Below, in pieces: positions 52,653 through 63,486 of a DNA stretch of 64,000 nt (its first letter is position 1; each line of letters begins with the position of its first letter). The position numbers were made by a program, and so were the translations under genes. The DNA is from Clostridia bacterium (GTDB taxonomy: Bacteria > Bacillota > Clostridia > Monoglobales > Firm-18). The notes below the pieces were generated by a model, which searched no databases, was not told the origin of the DNA, and saw only the letters and a list, made by a program, of their open reading frames with translations. Where the stretch lies: assembly GCA_017397315.1 (NCBI GenBank), contig JAFQJA010000017.1, positions 65,804 to 129,803 of the forward strand. The letters are read 5' to 3'.

Positions 52653-54907
52653 TCTTTTTTTACAGCAACAAGTACACGAATTCTTCCACCCTCGTTTATT
52701 TCTTTGTCATAGTATGCCGTTATGTTATATTTTGTCAAATCCGTTACCTCATTTAAGTCAGTCTGCATATACGAGTTTCCTGATTTTACAAAGGCACTCG
52801 CGTTGCCGTAAATAACATAATCTCCTTTTTTTGTTTTAATAATATCACCTGAAATATCATCAACAGATGCAGATAACTGTTTCAAAGAAATGTATTCAAC
52901 TGCGGAGTTGCCATCTAATAAAATGCCCACTCCTCCGCCTGTTTTAACACTTACGCCTGATATGGTTGCACCCTTGTATGAATAAGAATTCCAGTTGGCA
53001 AGACAATTGAAAGTTTTTACCGAACCGGCAGTGTTAAGTTGTGAAGAAGTAACTATTCCATAGATATACATATCTCCTGTTACATTGTTTAAAAACAGTT
53101 CTGATATTTCACCATCAGAATTTTTGGAATAATAAATAACATCGCCTGATTCCAGTTCAATTCCGTCTATTCGCGACATATATGTTTTAGTATAAGCAGT
53201 TGGTTCTCCCGCTTTCGTTCCCGAAATATCTAGTATCTGAACATTTGGAGAAATTTTATTTTTACCTATGTAATTATTATTCGCATCAACAACTCCGTAT
53301 ATGCTTCCTGAATCGTTCCTAACGGCTATAGATGCAATTCCATCATTATTAAAACTAACAGTTACTATTTTGTTGATAAAATTACTGTAATCAACATTTG
53401 TGCGGAAGTCAGCACTTGTTCCGTCTGCACGGACAATACTAATACAATTCGAAGAAATGGTATTGCCGTCGGCAGTAGAGAACTGTTTTATCCCTGTGGA
53501 TTTCAGATATCCGTTAATTATTCCCACTGCCTCTTTCGGTTCTAACACCCCTGCTACATCGCCGTTTCTTCCCAACAACAGCGTTACAGTATCACCATAA
53601 TTGTGCACACCTTGAGATGACAAACTATTGTAAGCAGACGCTCCCTCAAGTTTGTATGTAACTCCCGACACCGTAACTAATGTGGGCATATCCTTGTTTG
53701 GCGATGCGCTTTCATAAACCCCCGTTACTTTTTTGGAGTAAGCATAAACTGTGTTTAATGCTTTTGAATAGTAAACAACATCATAACGGCTTATGCTGTT
53801 TGCAGTTGATTTTGTACCGTCTTTAATAACAGTATAATTTCCAATGTCAAGCCCGTAAGATTTGTACCATTCATTCGAATACGCAATAATAGGACCTTCC
53901 AAAGTGTCTTTGTTTAATATTCCGTAATCTAAAACGCCTTCTGAATTTTTATAAGTTGTTAAAATATCCCCCGGATTAATTTGATTTAACATAGCAGACA
54001 GCGTTGATTTACTACCCTTGTTATATACGGAAATCGAAGTATCAATGTCTGTAGCCATCGTCTTTCCGTTTTCGTAAACAATAACTTTATTATCTAAAAT
54101 TTGATAAATATTGTAAGCAGTAACTTGCTGATTGTAAGGAACAAAAATTACAAGGTCTTTATTGTCTTTTAATACCGCATCGCCTTTTTTACCTACATTT
54201 TCTCTGTTAAAATCCGAAGAAATGTTATATGTACCCTCGCTTGTGTTTATTTTATTTCCGCCCACACTGCTGTCCTCTTTTGATGTTGCAATTAACACGC
54301 AGTCCTCGACTATTGTGTAGTCAAATACAGAAATGTAGTCTCGGTCAGTATTTTTCGAACAGGTGTTTAGCATATTATATACAAGGTTCATTACATTACG
54401 CCTTGTCATATTGTCCCCTACATTTGCAGTAACATTTTCGTCAAGATTTAAGTTTTCTGCCATTCCCACCTGACCGTAGGGCCATGAAACGCCGTAATCC
54501 TCACTAGTGTAACCAAGAAGTTTTAAACAAACTGTTACTGCCTCTTCATAAGTTACATTCTGTTCAGGGCGGAATGTGAAATCAGGATAACCCGTAATTA
54601 CACCGTTTTTTACTGCAACTGATACGAAAGGTGCCGCCCAGTGTTTATACGACACATCTTTAAAAGGTGATATGGCTGATTGCTTGGCGACTGTGTTTTT
54701 GTAAGAAGACGCAGTAATTGCAATTTTGGAGAATTCCGCACGGGTTACATAATCATCAAGACGCAAATTTCCGTCAGGGTCTCCCTGCATAATACCTAAT
54801 TCTTTTAATAATGTCGCTGTTCCGTAATCATCATAAGTTGATGCACTTATATTAATTGCCGGCAAAAGCAACATGCAAGCCAACATTAAGCAAATTATCT
54901 TTCTCAT
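52649..54907 (-). CDS. Secreted SLH-domain surface protein
   Basis: The 752-residue protein has a signal peptide (MRKIICLMLACMLLLPAINISA) and SLH repeats in about residues 20-190: LLKELGIMQGDPDGNLRLDDYVTRAEF, FVSVAVKNGVITGYPDFTFRPEQNVTYEEA and a third weaker one ending NMTRRNVMNLVYNML. The remaining 550 residues are beta-rich with repeated short motifs (GDVIYYSKNSDGEI, RYDVVYYSKALNTVY) and no domain I recognise. ATG 54907 has CGGAGG at good spacing; ATG 54913 is too close to it. It is the last gene of the MacAB-type operon, nine bases after the stop of the permease. Confidence 0.88.
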   Translation of the reverse strand: MRKIICLMLACMLLLPAINISASTYDDYGTATLLKELGIMQGDPDGNLRLDDYVTRAEFSKIAITASSYKNTVAKQSAISPFKDVSYKHWAAPFVSVAVKNGVITGYPDFTFRPEQNVTYEEAVTVCLKLLGYTSEDYGVSWPYGQVGMAENLNLDENVTANVGDNMTRRNVMNLVYNMLNTCSKNTDRDYISVFDYTIVEDCVLIATSKEDSSVGGNKINTSEGTYNISSDFNRENVGKKGDAVLKDNKDLVIFVPYNQQVTAYNIYQILDNKVIVYENGKTMATDIDTSISVYNKGSKSTLSAMLNQINPGDILTTYKNSEGVLDYGILNKDTLEGPIIAYSNEWYKSYGLDIGNYTVIKDGTKSTANSISRYDVVYYSKALNTVYAYSKKVTGVYESASPNKDMPTLVTVSGVTYKLEGASAYNSLSSQGVHNYGDTVTLLLGRNGDVAGVLEPKEAVGIINGYLKSTGIKQFSTADGNTISSNCISIVRADGTSADFRTNVDYSNFINKIVTVSFNNDGIASIAVRNDSGSIYGVVDANNNYIGKNKISPNVQILDISGTKAGEPTAYTKTYMSRIDGIELESGDVIYYSKNSDGEISELFLNNVTGDMYIYGIVTSSQLNTAGSVKTFNCLANWNSYSYKGATISGVSVKTGGGVGILLDGNSAVEYISLKQLSASVDDISGDIIKTKKGDYVIYGNASAFVKSGNSYMQTDLNEVTDLTKYNITAYYDKEINEGGRIRVLVAVKKD

Positions 54908-54921
54908 TTTCATTCCTCCGT

Positions 54922-56097
54922 TTAATCATATCGCAAAGCGTCAATAGGATTAAGTTTTGATGCTTTTTTTGCAGGGAAGTACCCGAAAAACATACCTATT
55001 GCTACTGACACCGAAAAGGCAACAAGTATTGCAAGAATTGATGGTGTTGCGGTAACTCCCAGAATTTTACCCGCGACTATCGAAGATACGCACCCAAAGG
55101 CAATTCCGATAAAACCGCCCATAGAACTTGTAGTTGCCGCCTCTACAACAAACTGGCTCATAATATCCCACGGTTTTGCTCCAAGGGACTTCCTTATTCC
55201 TATTTCCCGTGTCCTTTCAGTAACTGATACAAGCATGATGTTCATAATTCCTATACCGCCAACCAAAAGGGATATTCCCGCTATTCCGACTAATATTGCA
55301 GTTAATGTTCCCATTAGTTCATCAACTGTATCAACTAAATCCGCAACAGCAGTAACTGTGTATAAATCAGAATTGTCGAAAATCGAATACAGATAATTTT
55401 CAACTAATTTTTTAACTTTTGTTACATCATCTTTTGATGTTGAAGCCACAACATAGGAACTGATAGTCTTTTGGCGAGACAACAGCGTTGCACAGGTGTA
55501 CGGTATGTATACTATATCATCTGCACTGCCTTCCTCGCTCCCTGCACTTTCCTCTAAAACCCCTACAACGGTATAATCGTTGCCGTTTATTTTAATCTTT
55601 TCACCCACGCAGGAAAATGTTTCAAAATAGTTTTTCGCAATATAAGAACCTATAACACACACCTTTTGCCTTCGTTCAACATCTATGTACTGCAAAAATC
55701 TTCCGCCGCCTATTTCAAGTTCTTTTATGTCTTTGTAATACTCATTAACACCAGTAACTGTAGTCTGATTATTTTCCGTGTCCACCTTTAATGTTACTGA
55801 TGCCATTACTGTTGGCGATATTCCGATTATGTCATCACTGTTATCTTCCGCAAATGTAAGCATATCATCAGGCGTTACAGTTCTTGAACTGCCTCTTCCT
55901 CTTACATTTACATTCACAAGATTAATACCTGCACTTTCAAAAGCATCAATCATTGTATTTGAAAATCCGTCAACAATGGACACCAGAATTATTACTGCGG
56001 CAACGCCGATAATAATACCAAGCATGGTTAGGAAGGAACGCATTTTACTTGCCTTTAAACTTTTCATAGCAAGTATAAACGATTGTTTTATATTCAT
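54922..56097 (-). CDS. MacB/FtsX-type ABC transporter permease
   Basis: The 391-residue protein has a first membrane helix (RSFLTMLGIIIGVAAVIILVSIV, about residues 18-42), a large extracytoplasmic MacB-core domain (GRGSSRTVTPDDM, VIGSYIAKNYFE), and three C-terminal helices with ERTREIGIRKSLGAKPWDIMSQFVVEA and the final FFGYFPAKKASKLNPIDALRY. It pairs with the ATPase behind it. ATG 56097 follows GGAGGG; the longer frame to 56220 overlaps the ATPase gene. Confidence 0.94.
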   Translation of the reverse strand: MNIKQSFILAMKSLKASKMRSFLTMLGIIIGVAAVIILVSIVDGFSNTMIDAFESAGINLVNVNVRGRGSSRTVTPDDMLTFAEDNSDDIIGISPTVMASVTLKVDTENNQTTVTGVNEYYKDIKELEIGGGRFLQYIDVERRQKVCVIGSYIAKNYFETFSCVGEKIKINGNDYTVVGVLEESAGSEEGSADDIVYIPYTCATLLSRQKTISSYVVASTSKDDVTKVKKLVENYLYSIFDNSDLYTVTAVADLVDTVDELMGTLTAILVGIAGISLLVGGIGIMNIMLVSVTERTREIGIRKSLGAKPWDIMSQFVVEAATTSSMGGFIGIAFGCVSSIVAGKILGVTATPSILAILVAFSVSVAIGMFFGYFPAKKASKLNPIDALRYD

Positions 56098-56098
56098 A

Positions 56099-56782
56099 TT
56101 ATCCCTCCCTGATAACTTCATCTGACACAATTTTACCGTCCTGTATCCGTACAATTCGTTTTGCCTTTTGTGCCACCGACATATCATGGGTAATAAGGAC
56201 AACAGTTTTCCCCTCATCATTTAATGAAGAAATAAAATCAAGCACATCTTTGCCTGTTTTTGAATCAAGAGCACCCGTCGGCTCGTCAGCAAGTATAAGT
56301 TGCGGGTCTCCTGCCAACGCTCTTGCAATAGATACTCTTTGTTGCTGACCGCCTGACAACTGAGACGGATATTTGTCCGCTCTGTCGGGAAGCCCTACTT
56401 TTTCCAATGCTGACATGGCTTTCAATCGGCGTTCTTCGGGCTTCATCGCTTTATAAACAAGAGGTAATTCCACATTTTCCAAAACTGATAATTTTGGTAT
56501 TAAATTATATTGCTGAAATATAAAGCCCAATCTTCTGCCCCTTACATCAGCAAGTTGTATTTCGTTCATACAACTTACATCTTCACCATCTAAAAAATAT
56601 TGTCCGTAAGTTGGCACATCAAGACAACCAATAATATTCATAGCAGTTGATTTTCCAGAGCCCGACTGTCCGACGATTGCAACAAACTCGCCATCTGCTA
56701 CAGACAGATTTATGCCATCTAATGCTCTGATTTCACTGTCTCCATCACCATATATTTTATATATATCTTTTAATTCTATCAT
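56099..56782 (-). CDS. MacB/LolD-type ABC transporter ATPase
   Basis: The 227-residue ATPase has Walker A GQSGSGKST (38-46), the Q-loop QYNLIP, the signature LSGGQQQR near 140, Walker B LILADEPTGALD and the switch His in VLITHD. It starts in ATGA overlap with the membrane fusion gene and is followed by the permease after one base. Together these form a tripartite exporter of a mechanotransmission type that pushes substrates through the envelope without transporting across the inner membrane. Confidence 0.96.
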   Translation of the reverse strand: MIELKDIYKIYGDGDSEIRALDGINLSVADGEFVAIVGQSGSGKSTAMNIIGCLDVPTYGQYFLDGEDVSCMNEIQLADVRGRRLGFIFQQYNLIPKLSVLENVELPLVYKAMKPEERRLKAMSALEKVGLPDRADKYPSQLSGGQQQRVSIARALAGDPQLILADEPTGALDSKTGKDVLDFISSLNDEGKTVVLITHDMSVAQKAKRIVRIQDGKIVSDEVIREG

Positions 56783-58509
56783 GGTCTGCCACCCATCATT
56801 CCGCCTGATGGCATACCAACTGATGGCATACCTCCGCCCATCATTCCGCCTGGCATAATGCCTTGCATATTTGAAGATGCTTCGGCTGACCTTTGAGTAA
56901 CATATACAATGTCGCCCTCGTTTAATCCTGATACAATTTCAATGTTGTTGTCATCATTAATGCCTGTTTCAACTTTAACTGCAGTAAATCCCGCAGGCAC
57001 ATTTCGAGGTATCATTTTTTCGGTTGTTTCGGCGTCCTTTTGTTTTTTTGCATCAGAGGATTTTACATATACGAAATTACCTCTTTGTATTGCAGAAACG
57101 GGAACAGTAAGTACATTTTGTTTTGACTGCACCACAATATTGGCACTTACATTCATTCCCGGTATTATACCTTCCGGCTCGTTTATTACAACTGTTACGG
57201 GGTAAGATGTAACACCGTTTGTTGATGAGCCGATTAAACTTACATAATCAACAAAACCCGTGAAAGTTTTGCCCTCAATCGCATCAACTGTGATGCTTAC
57301 TTCCTGACCCACTTCTATTTTTGTTACATCAAGTTCGTCAACATTAATTTTAAATAACAATCTTGAAAGGTCAGCAATTACTGCCATGGGAGAAGAATTG
57401 TTACTTTGAGAAATGTCTAAATTATCTCCCGCTTTGGAATTTTTCTGCAACACCGTACCTGAAATAGGTGCTTTTATATCGTAATTTTCCAGATTGTCAT
57501 ACTGGTTGTCAAGGGACAACTGTGCATCTTTTAACGAATTGGTGCGTTCTCTTAAAGTTTTGTTAACAGAGTTGCTGTCAAGCACCGCAACAACACCATT
57601 TTTATAAACTTTGTCCCCCGTGCTTATTATCATCCGTTCAACTTTACCGCTTACTTCTGCCTCGATAGTTTCAGAAGCGTTATATTTGAAAGTTCCGCTG
57701 TCGTTACAAGCAACATCACCTGCTATTGCTGTTGCAGTATCACCTTCCCTTATTGAACCGGGATTATCAACTAAAATTTCAACATTTTTTATTGCAGCTC
57801 CGTAACTGTTTATAAGTTCTCCCGAAGTAATTTTTGTAACTGTTCCTGTGGTTTCGTAGAAGGAATTGTCAAGTTTAACTGATGCCGTCTGTCCTATGTA
57901 TAAAGTTTTTGCATCCTCTGCAATAAAAGGTATTGAAAGAAGCATTTTTGAACTGTCAATTACATCTGCAATTTTTGTTCCGCTGTTTACCTTGTCTCCC
58001 ACATCAACATAAACATTTGTAACAACTCCGTTTATAGGTGCTTTCACATTTAAATTGCTTACATCTTCCAATGCGGAATTATAGTTGTTGGTGGCATTAT
58101 CCAAAGATATCTGAGATTTTGAAATACTGTTTTCCATATCTTTGGTATCTATTTTATAAAGTAACGCATCTTTTTCAACCACATCACCTTCCTGAAAATA
58201 GTCAGCAATTATTTCGCCTTTTACGAGAGAAGTAATGTCGTACTGGTCATTTGCTTCAACAGTACCGGTACCGCTTATTATAACGCTTATATTTCCCAAT
58301 TTCACGGTTGCAGTTGCAATTTCGTTATTTCCCCGTCTATTTTTTCCGAACCCCGAAAAAATCAATCCCGCAATCAAAAAAACAACTAATACGACAGCAG
58401 TTATAATAAGTATTTTTTTCTTTTTGGGCAGTTTTGTAAATTCGTCTTTTTTCTCAACAACAAAACCTTTCGACTTTTCATAAGTTTCTACTATTTTTTG
58501 TGGTATCAT
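56779..58509 (-). CDS. Membrane fusion protein (HlyD/RND periplasmic-adaptor family)
   Basis: The 576-residue protein has a membrane anchor (about residues 32-52, ILIITAVVLVVFLIAGLIFSG), two lipoyl-like blocks (DYFQEGDVVEKDALLYKIDTKD; VNVKAPINGVVTNVYVDVGDKV), a barrel and a C-terminal domain (VPVSAIQRGNFVYV, VETGINDDNNIEIVSGLNEGDIVYV). It is longer than the usual 400 residues because it holds a second lipoyl/coiled-coil set (residues 280-370). The tail is rich in Met and Gly (GIMPGGMMGGGMPSVGMPSGG). It is a partner of the MacB-like permease. Substrate unknown. Confidence 0.92.
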   Translation of the reverse strand: MIPQKIVETYEKSKGFVVEKKDEFTKLPKKKKILIITAVVLVVFLIAGLIFSGFGKNRRGNNEIATATVKLGNISVIISGTGTVEANDQYDITSLVKGEIIADYFQEGDVVEKDALLYKIDTKDMENSISKSQISLDNATNNYNSALEDVSNLNVKAPINGVVTNVYVDVGDKVNSGTKIADVIDSSKMLLSIPFIAEDAKTLYIGQTASVKLDNSFYETTGTVTKITSGELINSYGAAIKNVEILVDNPGSIREGDTATAIAGDVACNDSGTFKYNASETIEAEVSGKVERMIISTGDKVYKNGVVAVLDSNSVNKTLRERTNSLKDAQLSLDNQYDNLENYDIKAPISGTVLQKNSKAGDNLDISQSNNSSPMAVIADLSRLLFKINVDELDVTKIEVGQEVSITVDAIEGKTFTGFVDYVSLIGSSTNGVTSYPVTVVINEPEGIIPGMNVSANIVVQSKQNVLTVPVSAIQRGNFVYVKSSDAKKQKDAETTEKMIPRNVPAGFTAVKVETGINDDNNIEIVSGLNEGDIVYVTQRSAEASSNMQGIMPGGMMGGGMPSVGMPSGGMMGGRP

Positions 58510-58548
58510 ATAATATTTCCTCCTGAAACACCAACTTAATATGTCTTA

Positions 58549-58554
58549 ATTATA
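58549..58554 (-). promoter_or_regulatory. Possible -10 element for the exporter operon
   Basis: TATAAT on the minus strand about 40 bases upstream of the adaptor gene. The -35 region is weak. The start is preceded by CAGGAGGAAA. Confidence 0.4.
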
Positions 58555-58587
58555 TAACACAAATATTAACAAATTATGAACATATTA

Positions 58588-58623
58588 TAAAAAAAAAGTA
58601 AATAAAGCCGTTCGGCTTTATTT
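58588..58623 (-). terminator. Intrinsic terminator overlapping the uvrA stop
   Basis: A 10-bp stem AAATAAAGCC (58600-58609) / GGCTTTATTT (58614-58623), loop GTTC, followed on the minus strand by ACTTTTTTTTT. The stem contains the uvrA stop codon. Confidence 0.8.
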
Positions 58624-61443
58624 ACCTAAAACTTTTTTTAAATATATTCCTGTATATGACTTATCTGATTTTGCCACCTCTTCGGGGGTACCCGTTGCAA
58701 CAATCTCTCCGCCTTTGTTACCTCCTTCAGGACCCAAATCTATAACATAATCAGAAACCTTAATAACATCAAGATTGTGCTCTATTACTATAATGGTATT
58801 ACCGTTGTCCGCCAACGCCTGCAACACATCAATTAACTTGTGAACATCTGCAATGTGAAGTCCCGTTGTTGGCTCGTCCAGAATATATACCGTCTTGCCC
58901 GTACTTTTTCTGCACAACTCTGTCGCAAGTTTTACCCTTTGTGCCTCACCGCCTGATAAAGTTGTCGAAGGCTGTCCTATTTTGACATAGCCAAGGCCTA
59001 CCTCCTGCAATGTTTTTAACTTTTTGTGTATTTTAGGGAGGTTTTCGAAAAACTCAACGCCCTCGTCAACTGTCATATCCAAAACATCGCTTATATTTTT
59101 ACCCTTATATTTAACACTTAATGTTTCTCTGTTATATCGTTTGCCCTTACACACCTCACAAGGCACATAAACATCTGGCAAAAAGTGCATTTCTATCTTA
59201 ATTATGCCGTCGCCTGTGCAAGACTCGCAACGACCGCCTTTGACATTGAAACTAAATCTACCTGCACCATATCCTTTTTCATGTGCTTCGTTTGTTGAAG
59301 CGAACAATTCCCTTATGTCAGCAAAAAGACCGGTATATGTCGCTGGGTTTGAGCGGGGCGTACGGCCTATAGGCGACTGGTCAATATCAATTACTTTATC
59401 AAGGTTTTCGATCCCTGTTATTTCTTTACACTTACCCGCCTTTTTCTTTGAACCGTTTAATAAAAAGGCAAGTTTTTTGTAAAGAATTTCGTTAATCAGA
59501 GATGATTTTCCAGAACCCGAAACACCTGTAATACAAGTAAAAGTACCAAGAGGAATATCAACATCAATATTTTTAAGATTGTTCTCGCAAGCACCTTTTA
59601 TCGATAAAAATTCACCATTTCCTTCTCTTCTTTCTTTTGGAATTTCTATCTTCTTCTGGCCACTTAAATAAAGACCCGTTTCTGACTTTTCGCACTTCTT
59701 AATATCCTCAACTGTACCTTGTGCAATAATTTCTCCGCCTTTTACACCTGCACCGGGACCCATATCAATAACGCAATCCGCCGCATACATTGTTTCTTCG
59801 TCGTGTTCGACAACAATAAGGGTGTTCCCTATGTCGCGGAGTTTTTTTAGTGCCTGTATTAATTTTTCGTTGTCCCGCTGGTGTAACCCTATGCTTGGCT
59901 CGTCTAAAACATAAAGTACTCCCATTAAATATGAACCTATTTGTGTTGCCAGCCTTATTCTTTGTGCCTCTCCTCCTGATAAAGTTCCTGCAGACCTTGA
60001 AAGACATAGATAATCAAGACCTACATTAACCAAAAAGCCAAGTCTTTCGTTAATTTCTTTCAGTATTTGTCTGGCAATTATTTTTTCTCTGTCAGTAAGT
60101 TTTAAATCCCCAAAAAAATCACATGCTTCGCTTATTGACATATTGGCAATACTGTCAATATTATAGCCGTTTATTGTAACCGCAAGTGCCGTTTTGTTAA
60201 GCCTTGCACCTTCGCAATCAGGACATATTGTGTTAGACATATATGTCTCTATCTCATTTTTAACCCACTCTGAATTAGTATCATGGTATCTTCTTTCTAT
60301 ATTGTTTATTACGCCCTCAAATGATGCAAAAAACTTACCGCTACTGCTCTTTCTTTCATACTGGAATTGTATTTTTTTCCCTTTTGTGCCATACAAAATT
60401 GCATCTAATGCCTCTTCGGGCAAATCTTTTACAGGCGTATCCAAATCAAAACCATAATGGTCTGCAAGACCGTCCAAATACATTCTTGCCATACTTTCAG
60501 CATTGACATTCCAGCCTGTAGCAGCAATAGCACCGTCATTAATGGACTTGTTTTTGTCCTTTATGATGTAATCCGGGTCTACTTTCTGGTAATTGCCAAG
60601 TCCAAGACAGGTAGGACACGCCCCAAAAGGATTGTTAAATGAAAACATTCTGGGAGATAGTTCCTCTATACTTATTCCGCACTTTTCGCAGGCATAATTC
60701 TGGCTGTAAGTATCCCTTTCGCCCGTATCTGCATTTTCAATAACAATAATACCGTTTGTCTGCTTAAGTGCCGTTTCTATGGAATCTGCAAGCCTTTTCT
60801 TTATATCGTTTTTGATTACCAGTCTGTCTACAACAATTTCTATTGTATGCTTCTTGTTTTTGTCAAGGTCAATTTTATCTTCCAGACGGTACATAATTCC
60901 GTCAACCTTTACCCTTGCATAACCGCTTTTGTAAAAGCCCTGAAGCATTTTTGTATGCTCCCCTTTTTTCTCTCTTATAATTGGGGCTAAAAGATAAATT
61001 CTCGTGCCCTCATCCATTGATAAAATGCTGTCTACCATCTGGTCAACTGACTGCTGTTTTATCTCATCACCGCACTGCGGACAGTGAGGAACACCTATTC
61101 TTGCAAATAAAAGTCTTAAATAATCATACACTTCCGTTACTGTTCCAACTGTAGACCGTGGATTTTTAGAAGTAGTTTTCTGGTCTATTGATATTGCAGG
61201 AGACAAACCTTCAATAAAGTCAACATCAGGTTTGTCCATCTGTCCCAGAAACTGTCTGGCATAAGACGACAGGGACTCCACATATCGTCTTTGACCTTCT
61301 GCATATATTGTGTCAAACGCCAAAGAAGACTTACCTGAACCGCTAAGCCCTGTAATTACTACCATCTTGTTTCTTGGAATAGTAACATTTATATCTTTTA
61401 AATTGTGTTGTCTTGCTCCTTTAATTACAATATTCTCATTCAT
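58618..61443 (-). CDS. uvrA: Excinuclease ABC subunit A
   Basis: UvrA (941 residues) recognises DNA damage with UvrB in nucleotide excision repair. It has two ABC units, with Walker [10 protein letters not shown] (32-40) and GVSGSGKSS near 645, signatures [17 protein letters not shown] and [16 protein letters not shown], and zinc-finger cysteine pairs ([35 protein letters not shown]). It overlaps uvrB by eight bases. Confidence 0.98.
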   Translation of the reverse strand: MNENIVIKGARQHNLKDINVTIPRNKMVVITGLSGSGKSSLAFDTIYAEGQRRYVESLSSYARQFLGQMDKPDVDFIEGLSPAISIDQKTTSKNPRSTVGTVTEVYDYLRLLFARIGVPHCPQCGDEIKQQSVDQMVDSILSMDEGTRIYLLAPIIREKKGEHTKMLQGFYKSGYARVKVDGIMYRLEDKIDLDKNKKHTIEIVVDRLVIKNDIKKRLADSIETALKQTNGIIVIENADTGERDTYSQNYACEKCGISIEELSPRMFSFNNPFGACPTCLGLGNYQKVDPDYIIKDKNKSINDGAIAATGWNVNAESMARMYLDGLADHYGFDLDTPVKDLPEEALDAILYGTKGKKIQFQYERKSSSGKFFASFEGVINNIERRYHDTNSEWVKNEIETYMSNTICPDCEGARLNKTALAVTINGYNIDSIANMSISEACDFFGDLKLTDREKIIARQILKEINERLGFLVNVGLDYLCLSRSAGTLSGGEAQRIRLATQIGSYLMGVLYVLDEPSIGLHQRDNEKLIQALKKLRDIGNTLIVVEHDEETMYAADCVIDMGPGAGVKGGEIIAQGTVEDIKKCEKSETGLYLSGQKKIEIPKERREGNGEFLSIKGACENNLKNIDVDIPLGTFTCITGVSGSGKSSLINEILYKKLAFLLNGSKKKAGKCKEITGIENLDKVIDIDQSPIGRTPRSNPATYTGLFADIRELFASTNEAHEKGYGAGRFSFNVKGGRCESCTGDGIIKIEMHFLPDVYVPCEVCKGKRYNRETLSVKYKGKNISDVLDMTVDEGVEFFENLPKIHKKLKTLQEVGLGYVKIGQPSTTLSGGEAQRVKLATELCRKSTGKTVYILDEPTTGLHIADVHKLIDVLQALADNGNTIIVIEHNLDVIKVSDYVIDLGPEGGNKGGEIVATGTPEEVAKSDKSYTGIYLKKVLGK

Positions 61444-63391
61444 TCAACTCACCTTTAAGCTGTTTTATCTCATCACGAAGCATTGCAGCCTTTTCAAATT
61501 GTAACTCGTATGCCGCAATCTGCATTTCATTTGTTAACCGTATTATTTCTTTGTCAATATCTTTGGGTATTGGTTTTTGCCGTTCTTCTTGCAATGCCGT
61601 TACTGTTTCAATAGAACCCATAACATCTTTTGAAACTGACCTTGGAATTATGTTGTGTAATTTGTTGTAATCGTCCTGAATTTTTCTTCGCCTGTTGGTT
61701 TCATCTATTGCATATCGCATACTGTTTGTAATTTTATCTGCATACATAATAACTCTGCCGTCAACATTTCGTGCCGCTCTGCCCACAGTTTGAATGAGTG
61801 AAGTTTCGGAACGCAAAAAGCCCTCCTTGTCCGCATCTAAAATTGCCACAAGAGAAACCTCGGGAATGTCAAGACCTTCTCTTAGAAGGTTAATGCCCAC
61901 TAAAACATCAAATTCTCCCATTCGTAGTGAGCGGATTATCTCCACACGCTCTAAAGTTTCAACCTCAGAATGAAGATATTTTACTTTTACTCCAAGATTT
62001 TCATAATACGCGGTTAAATCCTCCGCCATTTTCTTTGTAAGCGTTGTAACTAAAACGCGTTGATTGTTGGCGACTGCTTCGTTTATTTCACCATATAAAT
62101 CATCTACTTGACCGCTGACTGGTCTTACAATAATATCAGGGTCCACAAGGCCTGTAGGTCTTATCACCTGTTCTACAGTTTTAACAGAATGTTCTTTTTC
62201 ATACACGCCGGGAGTTGCACTTACAAATATCGCCTGATTAATTTTACCTTCAAATTCTTCAAAATTAAGAGGTCTGTTGTCGTATGCGCAAGGCAGTCTG
62301 AAGCCGTATTCAACTAAAGAGGTCTTTCTTGCTCTGTCCCCGTTATACATCCCCCGCACCTGAGGCAAGGTAACATGTGATTCATCAACAACAAGCAGAA
62401 AATCGTCAGGGAAATAGTCCATTAAAGTATAAGGAGCAGTTCCGGGTTCTCGTCCGCTTATTATTCTTGAATAGTTTTCTATGCCCTGGCAAAAACCGAT
62501 TTCCGAAAGCATCTCAATATCGTAATTAGTCCTTTGTGCAATTCTTTGTGCTTCTAAAAGTTTGCCGTTGTCGTTGAAGAATTTTACCCTTTCGTCTAAT
62601 TCTTTTTGTATCTGTCCTATTGCCTTTTTCATTTTCCCTGAAGTTGTTGCATAGTGAGAATTAGGATATATCGCAATGTGTTTTCTATCGCCCAAAACTT
62701 CACCTGTCAAGACATTAATCTCTGTAATTCTGTCTATTTCATCGCCAAAAAATTCAACTCTAACCGCATTTTCCGACTGCGATGACGGAAATATTTCCAG
62801 AACATCACCTCTGACACGAAACTTTCCCCTTATAAAATTAATGTCATTTCTCTCATACTGCATATCTACAAGTTTTGACAGTATGTCGCTCATTGGCTTA
62901 ACCATACCAGGACGCAGAGAAATTACTAAATCAGTGTAGTCTTCGGGGTCTCCTAAACCGTATATACAACTTACGCTTGCAACTATTATAACATCTCGTC
63001 TTTCAAACAATGCCATTGTAGCGGAATGACGCAGTTTGTCAATTTCGTCGTTAATTTGCGAGTCTTTCTCAATAAATGTATCTGTAACTGGAATGTATGC
63101 TTCCGGCTGATAATAATCGTAATATGAAACAAAGTATTCTACAGCATTGTTGGGGAAGAACTCTTTAAATTCGCCGTATAACTGGGCTGCAAGAGTTTTA
63201 TTGTGCGCCAAAACAAGAGTAGGCTTTTGAACCTGCTCTATTACTTTTGCTATTGTATATGTCTTACCCGAACCCGTTACACCCAAAAGCGTCTGAAATC
63301 TGTTGTTATTAATAACGCTGTCAGAAAGTTCTTTTATTGCTTTGGGCTGGTCTCCGGTAGGCTCAAATTTTGAGACTACAGAAAACTTCAT
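61436..63391 (-). CDS. uvrB: Excinuclease ABC subunit B
   Basis: UvrB (651 residues) is the damage-verifying helicase-like subunit. It has Walker A GVTGSGKT (37-44), the beta-hairpin [27 protein letters not shown] (Walker B), the helicase motif [10 protein letters not shown] and a C-terminal UVR domain ([27 protein letters not shown]). ATG 63391 has GAAGTGG at fair spacing; the frame is open to 63418. Confidence 0.97.
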   Translation of the reverse strand: MKFSVVSKFEPTGDQPKAIKELSDSVINNNRFQTLLGVTGSGKTYTIAKVIEQVQKPTLVLAHNKTLAAQLYGEFKEFFPNNAVEYFVSYYDYYQPEAYIPVTDTFIEKDSQINDEIDKLRHSATMALFERRDVIIVASVSCIYGLGDPEDYTDLVISLRPGMVKPMSDILSKLVDMQYERNDINFIRGKFRVRGDVLEIFPSSQSENAVRVEFFGDEIDRITEINVLTGEVLGDRKHIAIYPNSHYATTSGKMKKAIGQIQKELDERVKFFNDNGKLLEAQRIAQRTNYDIEMLSEIGFCQGIENYSRIISGREPGTAPYTLMDYFPDDFLLVVDESHVTLPQVRGMYNGDRARKTSLVEYGFRLPCAYDNRPLNFEEFEGKINQAIFVSATPGVYEKEHSVKTVEQVIRPTGLVDPDIIVRPVSGQVDDLYGEINEAVANNQRVLVTTLTKKMAEDLTAYYENLGVKVKYLHSEVETLERVEIIRSLRMGEFDVLVGINLLREGLDIPEVSLVAILDADKEGFLRSETSLIQTVGRAARNVDGRVIMYADKITNSMRYAIDETNRRRKIQDDYNKLHNIIPRSVSKDVMGSIETVTALQEERQKPIPKDIDKEIIRLTNEMQIAAYELQFEKAAMLRDEIKQLKGELNE

Positions 63392-63413
63392 TAATACCAC
63401 TTCCCATCTTTTT

Positions 63414-63442
63414 ATCATACCACTATATATAATTTATGTCAA
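63414..63442 (-). promoter_or_regulatory. Sigma-A promoter for uvrB-uvrA
   Basis: Perfect TTGACA (63442-63437), 17-base spacer, TATGAT (63419-63414). No LexA-type box (GAAC-N4-GTTC) was noticed around it. Confidence 0.8.
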
Positions 63443-63443
63443 T

Positions 63444-63486
63444 AAAAAACTACCCTTATCAGTATTGCTGATAAGGGTAGTTTTTT
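63444..63486 (-). terminator. Intrinsic terminator after the SPOCS/LysM gene
   Basis: A 19-bp stem, with core ACTACCCTTATCAG/CTGATAAGGGTAGT and a five-base loop, bounded by A6 and T6. It overlaps the stop of the SPOCS/LysM gene and lies directly before the uvrB promoter. Confidence 0.9.

Noticed and set aside
54922-58509. Macrolide resistance operon (macAB)
   Set aside because: The MacB name reflects family only. No evidence for drug specificity, and the adaptor is longer and the operon includes an SLH protein.
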